A stretch of 64,000 bases of DNA from Dysgonomonadaceae bacterium zrk40 (GCA_016916535.1 CP070276.1:2046001-2110000), one strand, 5' to 3'; positions 33,750-41,875 are shown, counted from the first letter of the stretch. Notes: generated from the letters alone by a model not told the origin. Program-made: numbers and translations.

Positions 33750-35474
33750 TTATACCAATGCGTCAATCATACTCATTATCTCTTCACTCGAATAGTTGAT
33801 CAGGTTGATGGCGTCTGGCGGACATACCGGGGTGCACATGCCGCATCCCTTGCAGACTGAATTGTTGACTGCAGCCACCATTTTGCCGCCCACCTCCTGC
33901 TGCAGGATGGCATCGAAGGGACAAGCCTCGGCACACTTCCCGCACCAGCTGCAGGTGTCGCTGTTCACCTCCGCCACGATTGGCTCTGTTTCGAGTGTAC
34001 CCTTGCTGATCAGCGAGTAGGACTTAGTTGCTGCCGAGAGGGCCGAGTTGACCGATTCGGTGATGTTCTTCGGGCCCTGACAACTGCCGGCGATGGTGAC
34101 CCCGTCGATCACAGTCTCCACCGGACGCAGCTTCATATGGACCTCGTTGAAGAAGTGGTCTCTTCCCTTGGGTAACTTGAAGAGAGTTCCCACCTTGTTG
34201 TCGGCGCGCGGCACCATACCGGTTACCAGCACCACCAGGTCGGCTTCGAGCTCCAGCTCGCGGTTGGCCGAGAGGATATCACGCAGGGTGATTGTTGTCT
34301 TCTTCCCTTCCGTTACTACTGCCGGTGGGGTCTCCTCTGCCCATTGCAGATACAGATCGCCCAGCGCCAGCGACTCGGCATAGAGCAGCTCCTGCTTGCC
34401 GTAGGTGCGGATGCCGCGGTTAAGGTGGTAGTTGCTGATCTTCCGAAATCTCTTTTTTGCCAGGATGGAGGCATGGATGGCCGAGGTGCAGCAAAAGCGG
34501 GAACAGTAGGTGTTCTCCCCGTTGGTCTGACGGCTGCCCACACAGTAGATGTAAGCGATGTTGCGAATTTTCCTCCCTTTGTAGATAAGTTCTTTCCCTT
34601 CGGCATGGTCAATCAGGTGACGGAAATCAGGTAGCGTGATCACGTTGTCGCTCTGTGCAAAGCCAAACTCACCCTCCTTGGGCTGGTAGGAGTCGAAGCC
34701 GGTGGCTACCACTACCGAACCCACGGTGAACTCGGCGGTTTCTACCGGATCACCCTCCTTCAGTGGCCGCTTGCGCACCTTGAGGGTGAAGTTACCGATG
34801 CTTCCCTTGGAGGTGATTACCTCCGTACCGGTCATGATGGTCACATTCTCCCGTTGCAACAGGTCGTTGTAGATCCGCTCCGAGAGTGCACTCCCGCTCT
34901 CTTCGCTCATCGCCAGGGGACCCCAGGTGGCGGTATGTCCCCCCACGCGATGCTCCTTCTCGATCAACAGCACCTCCGTCCCTTTGTCCGCCAGGGCGGC
35001 TGCCGCCTTCATCCCGGCGATGCCGGCGCCGATCACTGCGATGGATTTCTCGGCTTCGAACAGGTTTGGGTGGAGCGGCTCAGCGTATCGTGACTTGGCG
35101 ATGGCGGCTTTCACCAGTCGGATCGCCTTGTCGGTAGCACCCTCCTTGTCGTCGGAGTGCGCCCAGGAGGCCTGTTCGCGGATGTTGGTGTGTACGTAGG
35201 TATACTTGTTCAGATCACCCCGCTCCGTCACGTTTCTGAAGGTGGTGAGGTGGAGCTTCGGGGAGCAGGAGGCCACGATTACCCCGTCGAGGTTGTGGGT
35301 GTGAATGTCCTCCACCATGTCGTTCTGGTTGGCGTCGGAGCAAGCGAAGACCGTTGTCTTGGCCATCGCTACCCCTGTTTCATGTTCCACTGCCTGACGC
35401 ACCTTCTCCACATCGACATAATCGGATATGTTGCCGCCGCAATGGCAGATGTAGACACCTATTCTCTCTTTCAT
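33750..35474 (-). CDS. HdrA/QmoB-like FAD iron-sulfur oxidoreductase
   Basis: 574 residues. The HdrA N-terminal region is GVYICHCGGNISDYVDVEKV, with FACSDANQNDMVEDI and ASCSPKLHLTTFRN. An FAD-binding fold follows near residue 145 (VIGAGIAGMKAAAALADKG). A C-terminal two-cluster ferredoxin module contains CSWCGKCAEACP and CKGCGMCTPVCP. In Hdr and Qmo complexes this subunit bifurcates or relays electrons between ferredoxin-like centres and FAD. It is 6 bases from the QmoA-like gene. Confidence 0.88.
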   Translation of the reverse strand: MKERIGVYICHCGGNISDYVDVEKVRQAVEHETGVAMAKTTVFACSDANQNDMVEDIHTHNLDGVIVASCSPKLHLTTFRNVTERGDLNKYTYVHTNIREQASWAHSDDKEGATDKAIRLVKAAIAKSRYAEPLHPNLFEAEKSIAVIGAGIAGMKAAAALADKGTEVLLIEKEHRVGGHTATWGPLAMSEESGSALSERIYNDLLQRENVTIMTGTEVITSKGSIGNFTLKVRKRPLKEGDPVETAEFTVGSVVVATGFDSYQPKEGEFGFAQSDNVITLPDFRHLIDHAEGKELIYKGRKIRNIAYIYCVGSRQTNGENTYCSRFCCTSAIHASILAKKRFRKISNYHLNRGIRTYGKQELLYAESLALGDLYLQWAEETPPAVVTEGKKTTITLRDILSANRELELEADLVVLVTGMVPRADNKVGTLFKLPKGRDHFFNEVHMKLRPVETVIDGVTIAGSCQGPKNITESVNSALSAATKSYSLISKGTLETEPIVAEVNSDTCSWCGKCAEACPFDAILQQEVGGKMVAAVNNSVCKGCGMCTPVCPPDAINLINYSSEEIMSMIDALV

Positions 35475-35480
35475 AATCGT

Positions 35481-36788
35481 TTATGCTTCCTGGTGCTGTT
35501 TGATGTAACTGATTGCTTCTGATGATGCTGAGCCTGCCGAGAGGATTGAATCGGGAATATCCATCGGGGCGGCAGCGGTGCCGGCCACGAAGACTCCGTC
35601 GATGCTGGTCTTGGCTGGGCTGCCCATCAGGTCGGTCTGGGCCACAAAGCGCTGGGGATCGAGCTTCAGTGTTCCCTGCGGGAAGATCTTCCCCGCATCG
35701 GGGTTCGATTTCACCCCTACCGAGAGCACCACCATGTCGTGCTCCGCCTCCTTGACCACCCCCTCGCTAATATCCTCATATCGCAGGATCAGGTTGCCGT
35801 TCTCTTTCTCACTGATGGTGCCGATCTTGCCCTTCACGAACGAGACACCCATTCCCTTGGCCTGCTGGTAAAACTCCTCAAAACCCTTCCCGAAAGAACG
35901 GATGTTGATGTAGTAGATGGTGACATCTGCCATGGGCAGGGCACCCATAAGCAACTGTGCCTGCTTGATGGAATACATGCAGCATATCTGCGAGCAGATG
36001 GGGTTGCCCACCGAGGCATCGCGTGATCCGGCGCAGAGCACGTAGGCGATCTTGTCGGGTACCTTGCCGTCGCCCGGTCGTAAGATGGTGTTGAAGGGAC
36101 GAGTGGGGGCGATCTCTCGCTCCATCTGCATGGAGGTGATCACGTTCTTGTGCTGTCCATACCCGTAGCGTGGTATCTCCAGCGGATCGAAGAGTTTGAA
36201 GCCGGTTGCCATCACCACAGTGCGGGCATGCAATTCGAACTGCTCCGGCTTCATGGTGAAGTCGATACAGTTGGTGGGGCACACCTTCTCGCAAGCACCG
36301 CAGAGCGTGCAGTTCTCGATGTCGATGGCTGCTGCCTTGGGGTTGGCGATGCTGAAGGGGATGAACGCTGCTTTTCTGCCAATGAGCCCCTCTTGGTACT
36401 CATCGCGCACACTTACCGGGCAGGCCTGTTCACAGAGCTGACAGGCAGTGCAATCCTCCACGTGCACGTATCGCGGTTTTTTTGTGATCTGCGCCACGAA
36501 ATCGTTTTCCGATCGTTTGTCAATGGCGGTCACCTCACTCTCGGTGAAGATGGTGATGTTCTTGTGGCGGGCGATCTCCGACACCTTGGGTGTGGTGATG
36601 CAGGCGGAACAGTCGAGGGTGGGGAATACCTTGCTCAGCAGGATCATCTTGCCCCCCAGGGAACGTTCTTTTTCCACCAGCAACACCCTGTAACCGGTGT
36701 TGGCCAGGTTGAGCGCAGCCTCGCCGCCGGCGATGCCGCCCCCTACCACCAGGGCATCGTAGTGAATGATCTTCTTCTCTTCGTTCAT
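35481..36788 (-). CDS. HdrA/QmoA-like FAD iron-sulfur oxidoreductase
   Basis: 435 residues. FAD motif VVGGGIAGGEAALNLANTGY is at 14-33. The Hdr-type Cys segment DCSACITTPKVSEIA is at about 59-73. Two 4Fe-4S sites follow: C113, C116, C119, C123 and C160, C163, C166, C170. The C-terminal GVFVAGTAAAPMDIPDSILSAGSA closes the FAD fold. It is the second flavoprotein of a Qmo-like pair. A long open frame on the opposite strand is a shadow of this gene. 6 bases separate it from the MvhD-like gene. Confidence 0.88.
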   Translation of the reverse strand: MNEEKKIIHYDALVVGGGIAGGEAALNLANTGYRVLLVEKERSLGGKMILLSKVFPTLDCSACITTPKVSEIARHKNITIFTESEVTAIDKRSENDFVAQITKKPRYVHVEDCTACQLCEQACPVSVRDEYQEGLIGRKAAFIPFSIANPKAAAIDIENCTLCGACEKVCPTNCIDFTMKPEQFELHARTVVMATGFKLFDPLEIPRYGYGQHKNVITSMQMEREIAPTRPFNTILRPGDGKVPDKIAYVLCAGSRDASVGNPICSQICCMYSIKQAQLLMGALPMADVTIYYINIRSFGKGFEEFYQQAKGMGVSFVKGKIGTISEKENGNLILRYEDISEGVVKEAEHDMVVLSVGVKSNPDAGKIFPQGTLKLDPQRFVAQTDLMGSPAKTSIDGVFVAGTAAAPMDIPDSILSAGSASSEAISYIKQHQEA

Positions 36789-36794
36789 CAGAAT

Positions 36795-37190
36795 TTATGT
36801 GTGGATTGTTTTGATCAGGTATTCGTTGAAGCTGCGTATCTGCTTCACGAACGCTTCACTGCATACGGAACAGATGGCAGCCATGCGCAGACGGGCGGGG
36901 TCGAGGTTTTGTGCCTTCATCCGCTCGTGTGTATCGCCCACCAGGTTGCCCGTCTTTTCCGTGCAACTCTCTCCATAGACACAGTCGCTGCCGTCGGCCG
37001 CGATGAACACCCCGTCGAACCCTCGTTCGTAGGCATGCAGGATCCAGCTGGGCTTGATGCCGCTGGAACAGGGAACCGTGATGGTGTAGACCGTTGGCGG
37101 GTAATGGAGCTTCAGCAACCCCGCCATGTCGATGGCGGGATCGGAGATTTTTTCCGTCGAAAAAACCAGTATCCTGGCACTTTTTTTCAT
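36795..37190 (-). CDS. MvhD-like hydrogenase iron-sulfur subunit
   Basis: 131 residues. The family is recognisable from ILVFSTEK, VPCSSGIKPSWILHAYERGFDGVFIA, GSDCVYGESC and AICSVCSEAF. Five cysteines (C41, C70, C76, C107, C110) can hold the 2Fe-2S/4Fe-4S centre. In methanogens MvhD passes electrons from hydrogenase to HdrA; here no hydrogenase is near, so it more likely links another redox partner to the HdrA-like pair. It is 13 bases after tusA. Confidence 0.85.
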   Translation of the reverse strand: MKKSARILVFSTEKISDPAIDMAGLLKLHYPPTVYTITVPCSSGIKPSWILHAYERGFDGVFIAADGSDCVYGESCTEKTGNLVGDTHERMKAQNLDPARLRMAAICSVCSEAFVKQIRSFNEYLIKTIHT

Positions 37191-37203
37191 CGTTGCTGGA
37201 AAC

Positions 37204-37455
37204 TTATTTCTTCTTCATGTATACCTTGAAGTAGCCGTTCTCCTCCACGGCGCCGAGGTACTCGTGTCCCTGCTTCTTGCACCACTTGGGGATGTCTGAT
37301 TTGGTACCCTCGTCGGCCGAGAGAATCTCCATCACGTCGTCCGTGCCGATAGTGCCGATTGCTTTCTTCGCTTCGAGGAGCGGTCCCGGGCAGGCTGTGC
37401 CCCTTGCATCTACTGATTTAGCCACTGTCAGGGCTCTTAATTCTTCTGTTGTCAT
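37204..37455 (-). CDS. tusA: TusA-family sulfur carrier protein
   Basis: 83 residues. The CPxP motif, Cys22 in DARGTACPGPLLEAKKAI, carries persulfide sulfur in this family. DVMEILSADEGTKSDIPKWCKKQGHEYLG is the typical two-layer fold. Its place directly between DsrE-like and MvhD/Hdr genes argues for sulfur trafficking in energy metabolism rather than tRNA thiolation. Confidence 0.9.
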   Translation of the reverse strand: MTTEELRALTVAKSVDARGTACPGPLLEAKKAIGTIGTDDVMEILSADEGTKSDIPKWCKKQGHEYLGAVEENGYFKVYMKKK

Positions 37456-37503
37456 TGTTTTAATTATTTAGGTGTGAATAAATTTTATTTCAATTTTGTA
37501 ACG

Positions 37504-38070
37504 TTAGATGAACCATTGCATGCTGCTCTCGCCGGCATCTGCCACAAAGGTGGTGGCTCCGGCATAGCGCAGGTGCGGGTAGTCGATGATCTCCTCCTTC
37601 TTGAATCCCATCAGGTTCATCGACATCTCGCAGACGGTGATCTCAATGCCCAGGTCGGCGGCTTCCTTAAACATCTCATCGAGTGACATTACATTCTGCT
37701 GTTTCATCAGCCGCTTGATCATCACCGGTCCCATGCCGCACATATTCATGTTGGAGAGCTTCAGCTTGTTGCGCCCGTTGGGTAGCATCATGCCGAACAT
37801 TTTTGAAATGAAATCTTTACCCTTCGCCTTCTTTTTAGGATCGCGCAATGCGGAGAGTGCCCAGAAGGAGAAGAAGAGCTTCACCTCTGAATCCATTGCT
37901 GCGGCGGCCAGTGAGATGATCATCGCGGCCAGGATCTTGTCCATGTCGCCCGACACGATGGCGATCGAGAGCTGGTCTTTCCGTGCTTCCTCAATGTCGG
38001 AGGTTTTAGCCTTGAGCTTCTCCAACTCTTGCTGGAGCAGTTCCATTGAAAGGGGAGTTGATTTTTCCAT
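37504..38070 (-). CDS. DsrE/DsrF-like (DsrE2-type) sulfurtransferase
   Basis: 188 residues. The core DQLSIAIVSGDMDKILAAMIISLAAAAMDSEVKLFFSFWAL matches the DsrE2 branch, with conserved Cys147 in IEITVCEMSMNLMG and a second Cys111 in NMNMCGMGP. A helical N-terminal extension of about 30 residues precedes it. In sulfur oxidisers DsrE2 and TusA exchange sulfane sulfur. It is the first gene of the seven-gene operon, divergent from a Crp/Fnr gene. Confidence 0.87.
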   Translation of the reverse strand: MEKSTPLSMELLQQELEKLKAKTSDIEEARKDQLSIAIVSGDMDKILAAMIISLAAAAMDSEVKLFFSFWALSALRDPKKKAKGKDFISKMFGMMLPNGRNKLKLSNMNMCGMGPVMIKRLMKQQNVMSLDEMFKEAADLGIEITVCEMSMNLMGFKKEEIIDYPHLRYAGATTFVADAGESSMQWFI

Positions 38071-38165
38071 AATTTGTCAGTATGATTTTGTAATTGAACA
38101 GTATGCAAATTACGGAAAAAAATCTGCAATATTTTTTTTTGTGCCGGTGCAGAATGATACACTAT

Positions 38166-38199
38166 TTTGTGCGATATATCACATCTTTCCCTATCTTTG
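38166..38199 (+). promoter_or_regulatory. Promoter of the first Crp/Fnr regulator gene
   Basis: TTTG at 38166-38169 and TATCTTTG at 38192-38199, spacing 22. The -33 part overlaps the palindrome at 38168-38183. Confidence 0.6.
38168..38183. promoter_or_regulatory. CRP-like operator palindrome
   Basis: TGTGCGATATATCACA matches TGTGA-N6-TCACA in nine of the ten fixed positions. It lies between the divergent DsrE operon and the Crp/Fnr gene. The regulator's recognition helix has RESINR, matching the RExxxR pattern by which CRP reads this motif, so autoregulation and control of the sulfur operon are both plausible. Confidence 0.55.
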
Positions 38200-38270
38200 C
38201 AGGGTTAGCAGGTTAACCGGGTGAATGCCACATGTTTCTTCGGAAGACTACACATAAAAGTATAGCAGCA

Positions 38271-38948
38271 ATGAAAAATGAATGTATCGATTGCGACTGT
38301 GTCCTGAAATCATCCGTTCAGATGAAGGATTGTCAGCTGGAGCTGCTGGGTGGCAGCCATGCAGTGGTTAAATTCAAAAAAGGAGATACCATCATCCGGC
38401 AAGGTGTCTTCTCCACCAATGTGGTATTCCTGCGCAAGGGGATGGCCAAGGTTCATCTCACCGGCCCTTCCCGCGAGCAGATCGTGAAGCTGGTGAAGGC
38501 TCCCACCTACCTGGGACTACCCACTACCTTTGGTGACAAGATCAACCAGTACAGCGTTACGGCTGTGGTGGAGTCGGAGGTTTGTTTCATCGATATCGAG
38601 GTGTTCAAAAAGCTGTTGGCCGAGAATCCAGACTTTTCTGCCTACATACTTATGGAGTTATGCAAGAGCGAGTTGGAGGCATACCACCGTTGTGCCGGTC
38701 GTACGCAAAAGCAGCTCAGGGGCAACCTGGCCGATGTGCTGCTGGAGTTTTCCGAACGGCTGTTCGAATCGGACCGCTTCCTGCTTCCCCTCTCCCAGTC
38801 GGATATCGGCAACTGGGTGGATGCCGGCAGGGAGAGTATCAACCGTGCGCTTTCGGAGTTCATCGCCGACGGCATCATCCAGATGGATGGTAAGCAGGTG
38901 ACCATCACCGACAAGAAACTACTGCAGTTAATCAGTCAAAACGGATGA
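38271..38948 (+). CDS. Crp/Fnr-family regulator with FNR-like cysteines
   Basis: 225 residues from the ATG at 38271. The cNMP-binding-like beta roll spans about 25-115. The HTH follows (LSQSDIGNWVDAGRESINRALSEFIADGII). Cysteines C5, C8, C10 and C21 at the N-terminus, and C105 at the end of the beta roll (ESEVCFIDIE), align in position with the iron-sulfur ligands of FNR. The HTH reads RESINR, closer to CRP (RExxxR) than to FNR (ExxSR). It probably senses redox state, oxygen or NO and controls the neighbouring operon. Confidence 0.85.
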   Translation: MKNECIDCDCVLKSSVQMKDCQLELLGGSHAVVKFKKGDTIIRQGVFSTNVVFLRKGMAKVHLTGPSREQIVKLVKAPTYLGLPTTFGDKINQYSVTAVVESEVCFIDIEVFKKLLAENPDFSAYILMELCKSELEAYHRCAGRTQKQLRGNLADVLLEFSERLFESDRFLLPLSQSDIGNWVDAGRESINRALSEFIADGIIQMDGKQVTITDKKLLQLISQNG

Positions 38949-38987
38949 TTGCTTTCATCTCATCCTTTAAACCCCGTTGTTTACTGC

Positions 38988-39680
38988 TTATCCCAGTCTT
39001 TCAATCTTCTCCAATTCTGTTTTGTTGAGAATGGTGATTCCTTTCCCCTCAAGGGCGATGATCCCATCCCGTTCAAACTCCTTGAGCAATTTGATGGCGC
39101 TTTCGGTGGCTACCGATGCAAAGTTCGCCAGATCCTGGCGCGACAGGTATTGAAACAGGTTTTGCTCACTGAAATTTTCTCCACTCAGGTAGAGCAGTGT
39201 GGATGCCAACTTCCCTCTCATCTGCTTGTAGGTCATGTTCGCAATTATGGTGAGGAGTTGTCGCTCGTTGCGGTAGTTGCGGGAGGTGATGCGCATTGCA
39301 AATTGGGCATTGTTGAGCAAGATATTGCGCATCTGCTCCTTGTCGATCATGCATACCTCCGTGTCGGTAAGTGCAACGGCAGAGGTGGCATGCAGCGTCT
39401 CGCCGAAGAGAGAAGCGAAGCCCAGAAAGTCTCCTGTCTGCGCCAGCTGCAGATTCAGTTGCTTCTCCCGTCCGGTCTGAAGGTAAACCTTGACCAGTCC
39501 CCTGGTAATCAGTAACAGGTGCGTCGAGAAAGCACCCTGTTTGAAAAGGTTCTCACCAGCCAGGTAGGTCAGCTCAGTCTTACCACTGTTGATCTGTTCC
39601 AACTCTTGCGTCGTGAGGTCACGGAAGCAGGCAACCAACTTTCCGCAGTTGTCCGGTTCATTTATGTTCCTACCATTCAT
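38988..39680 (-). CDS. Second Crp/Fnr-family transcriptional regulator
   Basis: 230 residues from the ATG ending at 39680. Beta-roll domain (YLAGENLFKQGAFSTHLLLITRGLVKVYL) and HTH (LSRQDLANFASVATESAIKLLKEFERDGII). It has three cysteines at similar places to FNR ligands (C12, C18, C110), but one too few for a full FNR cluster unless another ligand helps. It is convergent with the first regulator and divergent from the thioredoxin gene, with an FNR-type box in the shared upstream region. Confidence 0.86.
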   Translation of the reverse strand: MNGRNINEPDNCGKLVACFRDLTTQELEQINSGKTELTYLAGENLFKQGAFSTHLLLITRGLVKVYLQTGREKQLNLQLAQTGDFLGFASLFGETLHATSAVALTDTEVCMIDKEQMRNILLNNAQFAMRITSRNYRNERQLLTIIANMTYKQMRGKLASTLLYLSGENFSEQNLFQYLSRQDLANFASVATESAIKLLKEFERDGIIALEGKGITILNKTELEKIERLG

Positions 39681-39699
39681 AGGATTGTTGTTTGATCTC

Positions 39700-39707
39700 C
39701 AAAGATA
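39700..39707 (-). promoter_or_regulatory. Candidate -7 box of the second Crp/Fnr gene
   Basis: Reads TATCTTTG on the minus strand, 20 bases from the ATG at 39680. Confidence 0.5.
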
Positions 39708-39744
39708 CAACTTTTCATGTAACTGTTCTCCATCATGCGGGAAA

Positions 39745-39758
39745 CTGATGCATATCAA
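39745..39758. promoter_or_regulatory. FNR-type box between crp/fnr and thioredoxin genes
   Basis: CTGATGCATATCAA matches TTGAT-N4-ATCAA at nine of ten positions. It is centred about 58 bases upstream of the predicted start of the regulator gene and about 76 bases from that of the thioredoxin gene. Confidence 0.5.
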
Positions 39759-39813
39759 CTTTACAGGCGGTATCTCTCATCCTCTCAGTCGTCGGAGGAG
39801 CAACTATTGCCGT

Positions 39814-39821
39814 TACCTTTG
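39814..39821 (+). promoter_or_regulatory. Candidate -7 box of the thioredoxin/reductase pair
   Basis: TACCTTTG, about 38 bases upstream of the ATG at 39860; no clear -33 box, which fits an activator-dependent promoter. Confidence 0.5.
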
Positions 39822-39859
39822 CACCCGGAAACAAAAGAACAATTTAAAGACGAAACAAA

Positions 39860-40207
39860 ATGAATTATTTACGGACCAATATCCAGGAGGTTGAAACAGC
39901 AGATGAACTGCAGAAGATCATCAACGAGAATGAAAATGTAATGGTGTGTTGTGGACGGATGGGCCCCATGTGTATCCCTGTCTATGAGATCATGGAAGAG
40001 CTCGAGGAGGAGTACGAAAATGTGAAGTTCTATTCTATGGGCTTTGACAATCCCGAATCGGTTGTGATTCGCAGTGCACCCGAGTGCCGTGGATTCATGG
40101 GACTCCCCTTCACCATGTACTACAAGAACGGTCAGGTAGCCAAGGCAACCACCAGCATCCAGAATATGACGCAGGTGAAAGAGAACCTTGATAACCACCT
40201 TGCTTGA
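39860..40207 (+). CDS. Atypical thioredoxin-like protein
   Basis: 115 residues with a thioredoxin-like layout, including cis-proline P83 in GFMGLPFTMYY. The canonical WCGPC is replaced by VCCGRMGPMCIP, with C30, C31 and C38, and a further C76 in APECRG. The redox pair is therefore C30 or C31 with C38, spaced by six or more residues, or a pair involving C76. It is transcribed with the reductase gene 85 bases downstream. Function as the reductase's partner is inferred from position. It is probably redox active, but not a standard thioredoxin. Confidence 0.8.
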   Translation: MNYLRTNIQEVETADELQKIINENENVMVCCGRMGPMCIPVYEIMEELEEEYENVKFYSMGFDNPESVVIRSAPECRGFMGLPFTMYYKNGQVAKATTSIQNMTQVKENLDNHLA

Positions 40208-40292
40208 GGAATAACGATAATAGTGGAGGCAGTACTTGCCTCAGGTGAAAATCAATGCCGGAGTCATCCGGAGAATGGAATAGAGAAACAAA

Positions 40293-41219
40293 ATGGACAA
40301 GATATTTGATGTGATGATTTTGGGTGCAGGCGCTGCCGGGCTAACTGCGGGGATTTATACTTCCCGCGGTAAGCTCGACACGCTGATCCTGAGCGAAGGT
40401 GTCACCGGGGGACAGATGGTGCTGACCAACGAGATTGCCAACTATCCCGGTGTGGATACCATCAAGGGGTATGAACTCTCCGCCATCATGAAGCGGCAGG
40501 CGAAGAACTTCGGTTGCACCATGAAGGCCAATGTGAAGATAAGCAAATACCGGCTCAGCGACGAGGTGAAATCGGTTGAACTGGAAGATGGCAGGATGTT
40601 CCGTGCCAAAGCTGTGATCCTGACTCCCGGCGGCAGACCAAGATCGCTCGACATCCCAGGTGAGAAGGAGTTTGAAGGAAGGGGCATTTCCTACTGTGCC
40701 ACCTGCGATGCAGACTTCTTCCGGGACAAGCGGTTGGTGGTGGTTGGAGGCGGTAACTCTGCCCTGGAAGAGGCGGTCACCCTGACTCACTTTGCATCAC
40801 ATGTCACCATCGTCCACCAGTTCGAACATTTCCAGGCTTTTGCCCATGCGGTGGAAGAGGCGGAAAAGAATCCGAAGATCAGCTTCATCATGGAATCGGA
40901 GCTGAGAGCCTATATTGGAGGAGAACAACTGGAAAAGGTAATGATTGAGAACCTGAAAACAGGAGAGATGCGGGAACTCGAAACTGACGGGGTCTTCGTA
41001 TTCATCGGTTACCAGCCCAACACTGAAGCCTTCAACGGACTGATTGAGATCAACGAACGGGGTGAGTTCCCGGTTGACCAGGCGATGAAAACGAATCTTC
41101 CGGGTGTATTTGCAGCCGGCGACTGTATTGCGAAACGCTACCGGCAGGTTACAACCTCTGTGAGTGACGGTACCATTGCGGCTCTCAGTGCCATCGAATA
41201 TATCCGTACCGGGAAATAA
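40293..41219 (+). CDS. trxB: Thioredoxin reductase-like flavoprotein, altered cofactor motif
   Basis: 308 residues. FAD motif GAGAAGLTAG at 11-20, redox CATC (C135, C138), GGGNSALEEA at 152-161 and C-terminal GVFAAGDCIAKRYRQ. The NADPH-specific HRRxxxR is replaced by HQFEHFQ at 175-181, so binding of the 2'-phosphate is unlikely. The natural donor may be NADH or a reduced ferredoxin/flavin protein. It should reduce the unusual thioredoxin encoded upstream. Confidence 0.88.
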   Translation: MDKIFDVMILGAGAAGLTAGIYTSRGKLDTLILSEGVTGGQMVLTNEIANYPGVDTIKGYELSAIMKRQAKNFGCTMKANVKISKYRLSDEVKSVELEDGRMFRAKAVILTPGGRPRSLDIPGEKEFEGRGISYCATCDADFFRDKRLVVVGGGNSALEEAVTLTHFASHVTIVHQFEHFQAFAHAVEEAEKNPKISFIMESELRAYIGGEQLEKVMIENLKTGEMRELETDGVFVFIGYQPNTEAFNGLIEINERGEFPVDQAMKTNLPGVFAAGDCIAKRYRQVTTSVSDGTIAALSAIEYIRTGK

Positions 41220-41259
41220 AAAATGAAGAAGTAAATCTAAAGACTGTTATGTAACCCTT

Positions 41260-41298
41260 ACCCGTGAAAGCCTTGCCGCTTTCGCGGGTATTTTTTTT
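41260..41298 (+). terminator. Terminator of trxB
   Basis: ACCCGTGAAAGC (41260-41271) pairs with GCTTTCGCGGGT (41278-41289), one T-G pair, followed by A and eight T. Confidence 0.85.
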
Positions 41299-41551
41299 AT
41301 TTAGCAAGCATTCATATAGACACAGAAAAAGAGGCCACCTCGAACGAGAAGGCCCCTTTTGTGATGGTTAACGTGATATCAGCGTTAAGGTAAAAAAGAT
41401 TGTTTTAGGTTATCGATACAAAGATAGAGGAGTATTTTGAACGGGCAAAATAAAAAAACATATTATAAAACATAGTTTTAGAATATGTTTTTGGTTTTAC
41501 TTCTCTCATCTCTTCTTACTTGTCAGATTCTATGATTGTTATGGATAAAAC

Positions 41552-41588
41552 AAAAAGAGGGAAGAAACATGATTCAACCCTCTTTTTC
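41552..41588 (-). terminator. Terminator of rpsO
   Basis: AAAAAGAGGG pairs with CCCTCTTTTT around a 16-base loop; in the minus direction it ends in a T-run. Confidence 0.7.
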
Positions 41589-41605
41589 TTTTTTTCATGA
41601 GAAAA

Positions 41606-41875
41606 TTATTTTCTGATACCCAATTCTTTGATGATTGCACGATATCTTTCGATATCTTTCTCAATCAGGTAATCGAGTAAACGACGACGTTTACCCACCA
41701 AAATTCTCAATGACCGTTCCGTGTTATAATCTTTTTTGTTTGACTTCAGATGCTGAGTCAAATGCGAAATACGGTATGAAAACAATGCTATCTGCGACTC
41801 AGGTGAGCCGGTATCAGTGTTAGACTTTCCGTGCTTTGCAAAGATTTCCTCCTTTTTGGTAGAATCTAAATACAT
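41606..41875 (-). CDS. rpsO: 30S ribosomal protein S15
   Basis: 89 residues, standard length. GKSNTDTGSPESQIALFSYRI, HLKSNKKDYNTERSLRILVGKRRRLLDYL and the final YRAIIKELGIRK are typical. It binds 16S rRNA helices 20-22 and is a primary assembly protein. It is monocistronic with its own promoter and terminator. Confidence 0.97.
   Translation of the reverse strand: MYLDSTKKEEIFAKHGKSNTDTGSPESQIALFSYRISHLTQHLKSNKKDYNTERSLRILVGKRRRLLDYLIEKDIERYRAIIKELGIRK

Larger units (their letters stand above)
41220..41605. other. Intergenic region with two convergent terminators
   Basis: No gene seen. It holds the trxB terminator (41260-41298), a weaker hairpin at 41327-41360 (AAAAGAGGCC with GGCCCCTTTT, one mismatch), AT-rich sequence and the rpsO terminator at 41552-41588. 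Confidence 0.6.

Noticed and set aside
36150-37229. 359-codon plus-strand open frame opposite the QmoA and MvhD genes
   Set aside because: It mirrors two clear minus-strand genes with intact Cys motifs; its own translation has no family pattern and is a shadow of codon bias.
38168-38183. FNR box reading of this palindrome
   Set aside because: GAT and ATC are only two bases apart, not four; the CRP-type TGTG-N8-CACA reading fits better.
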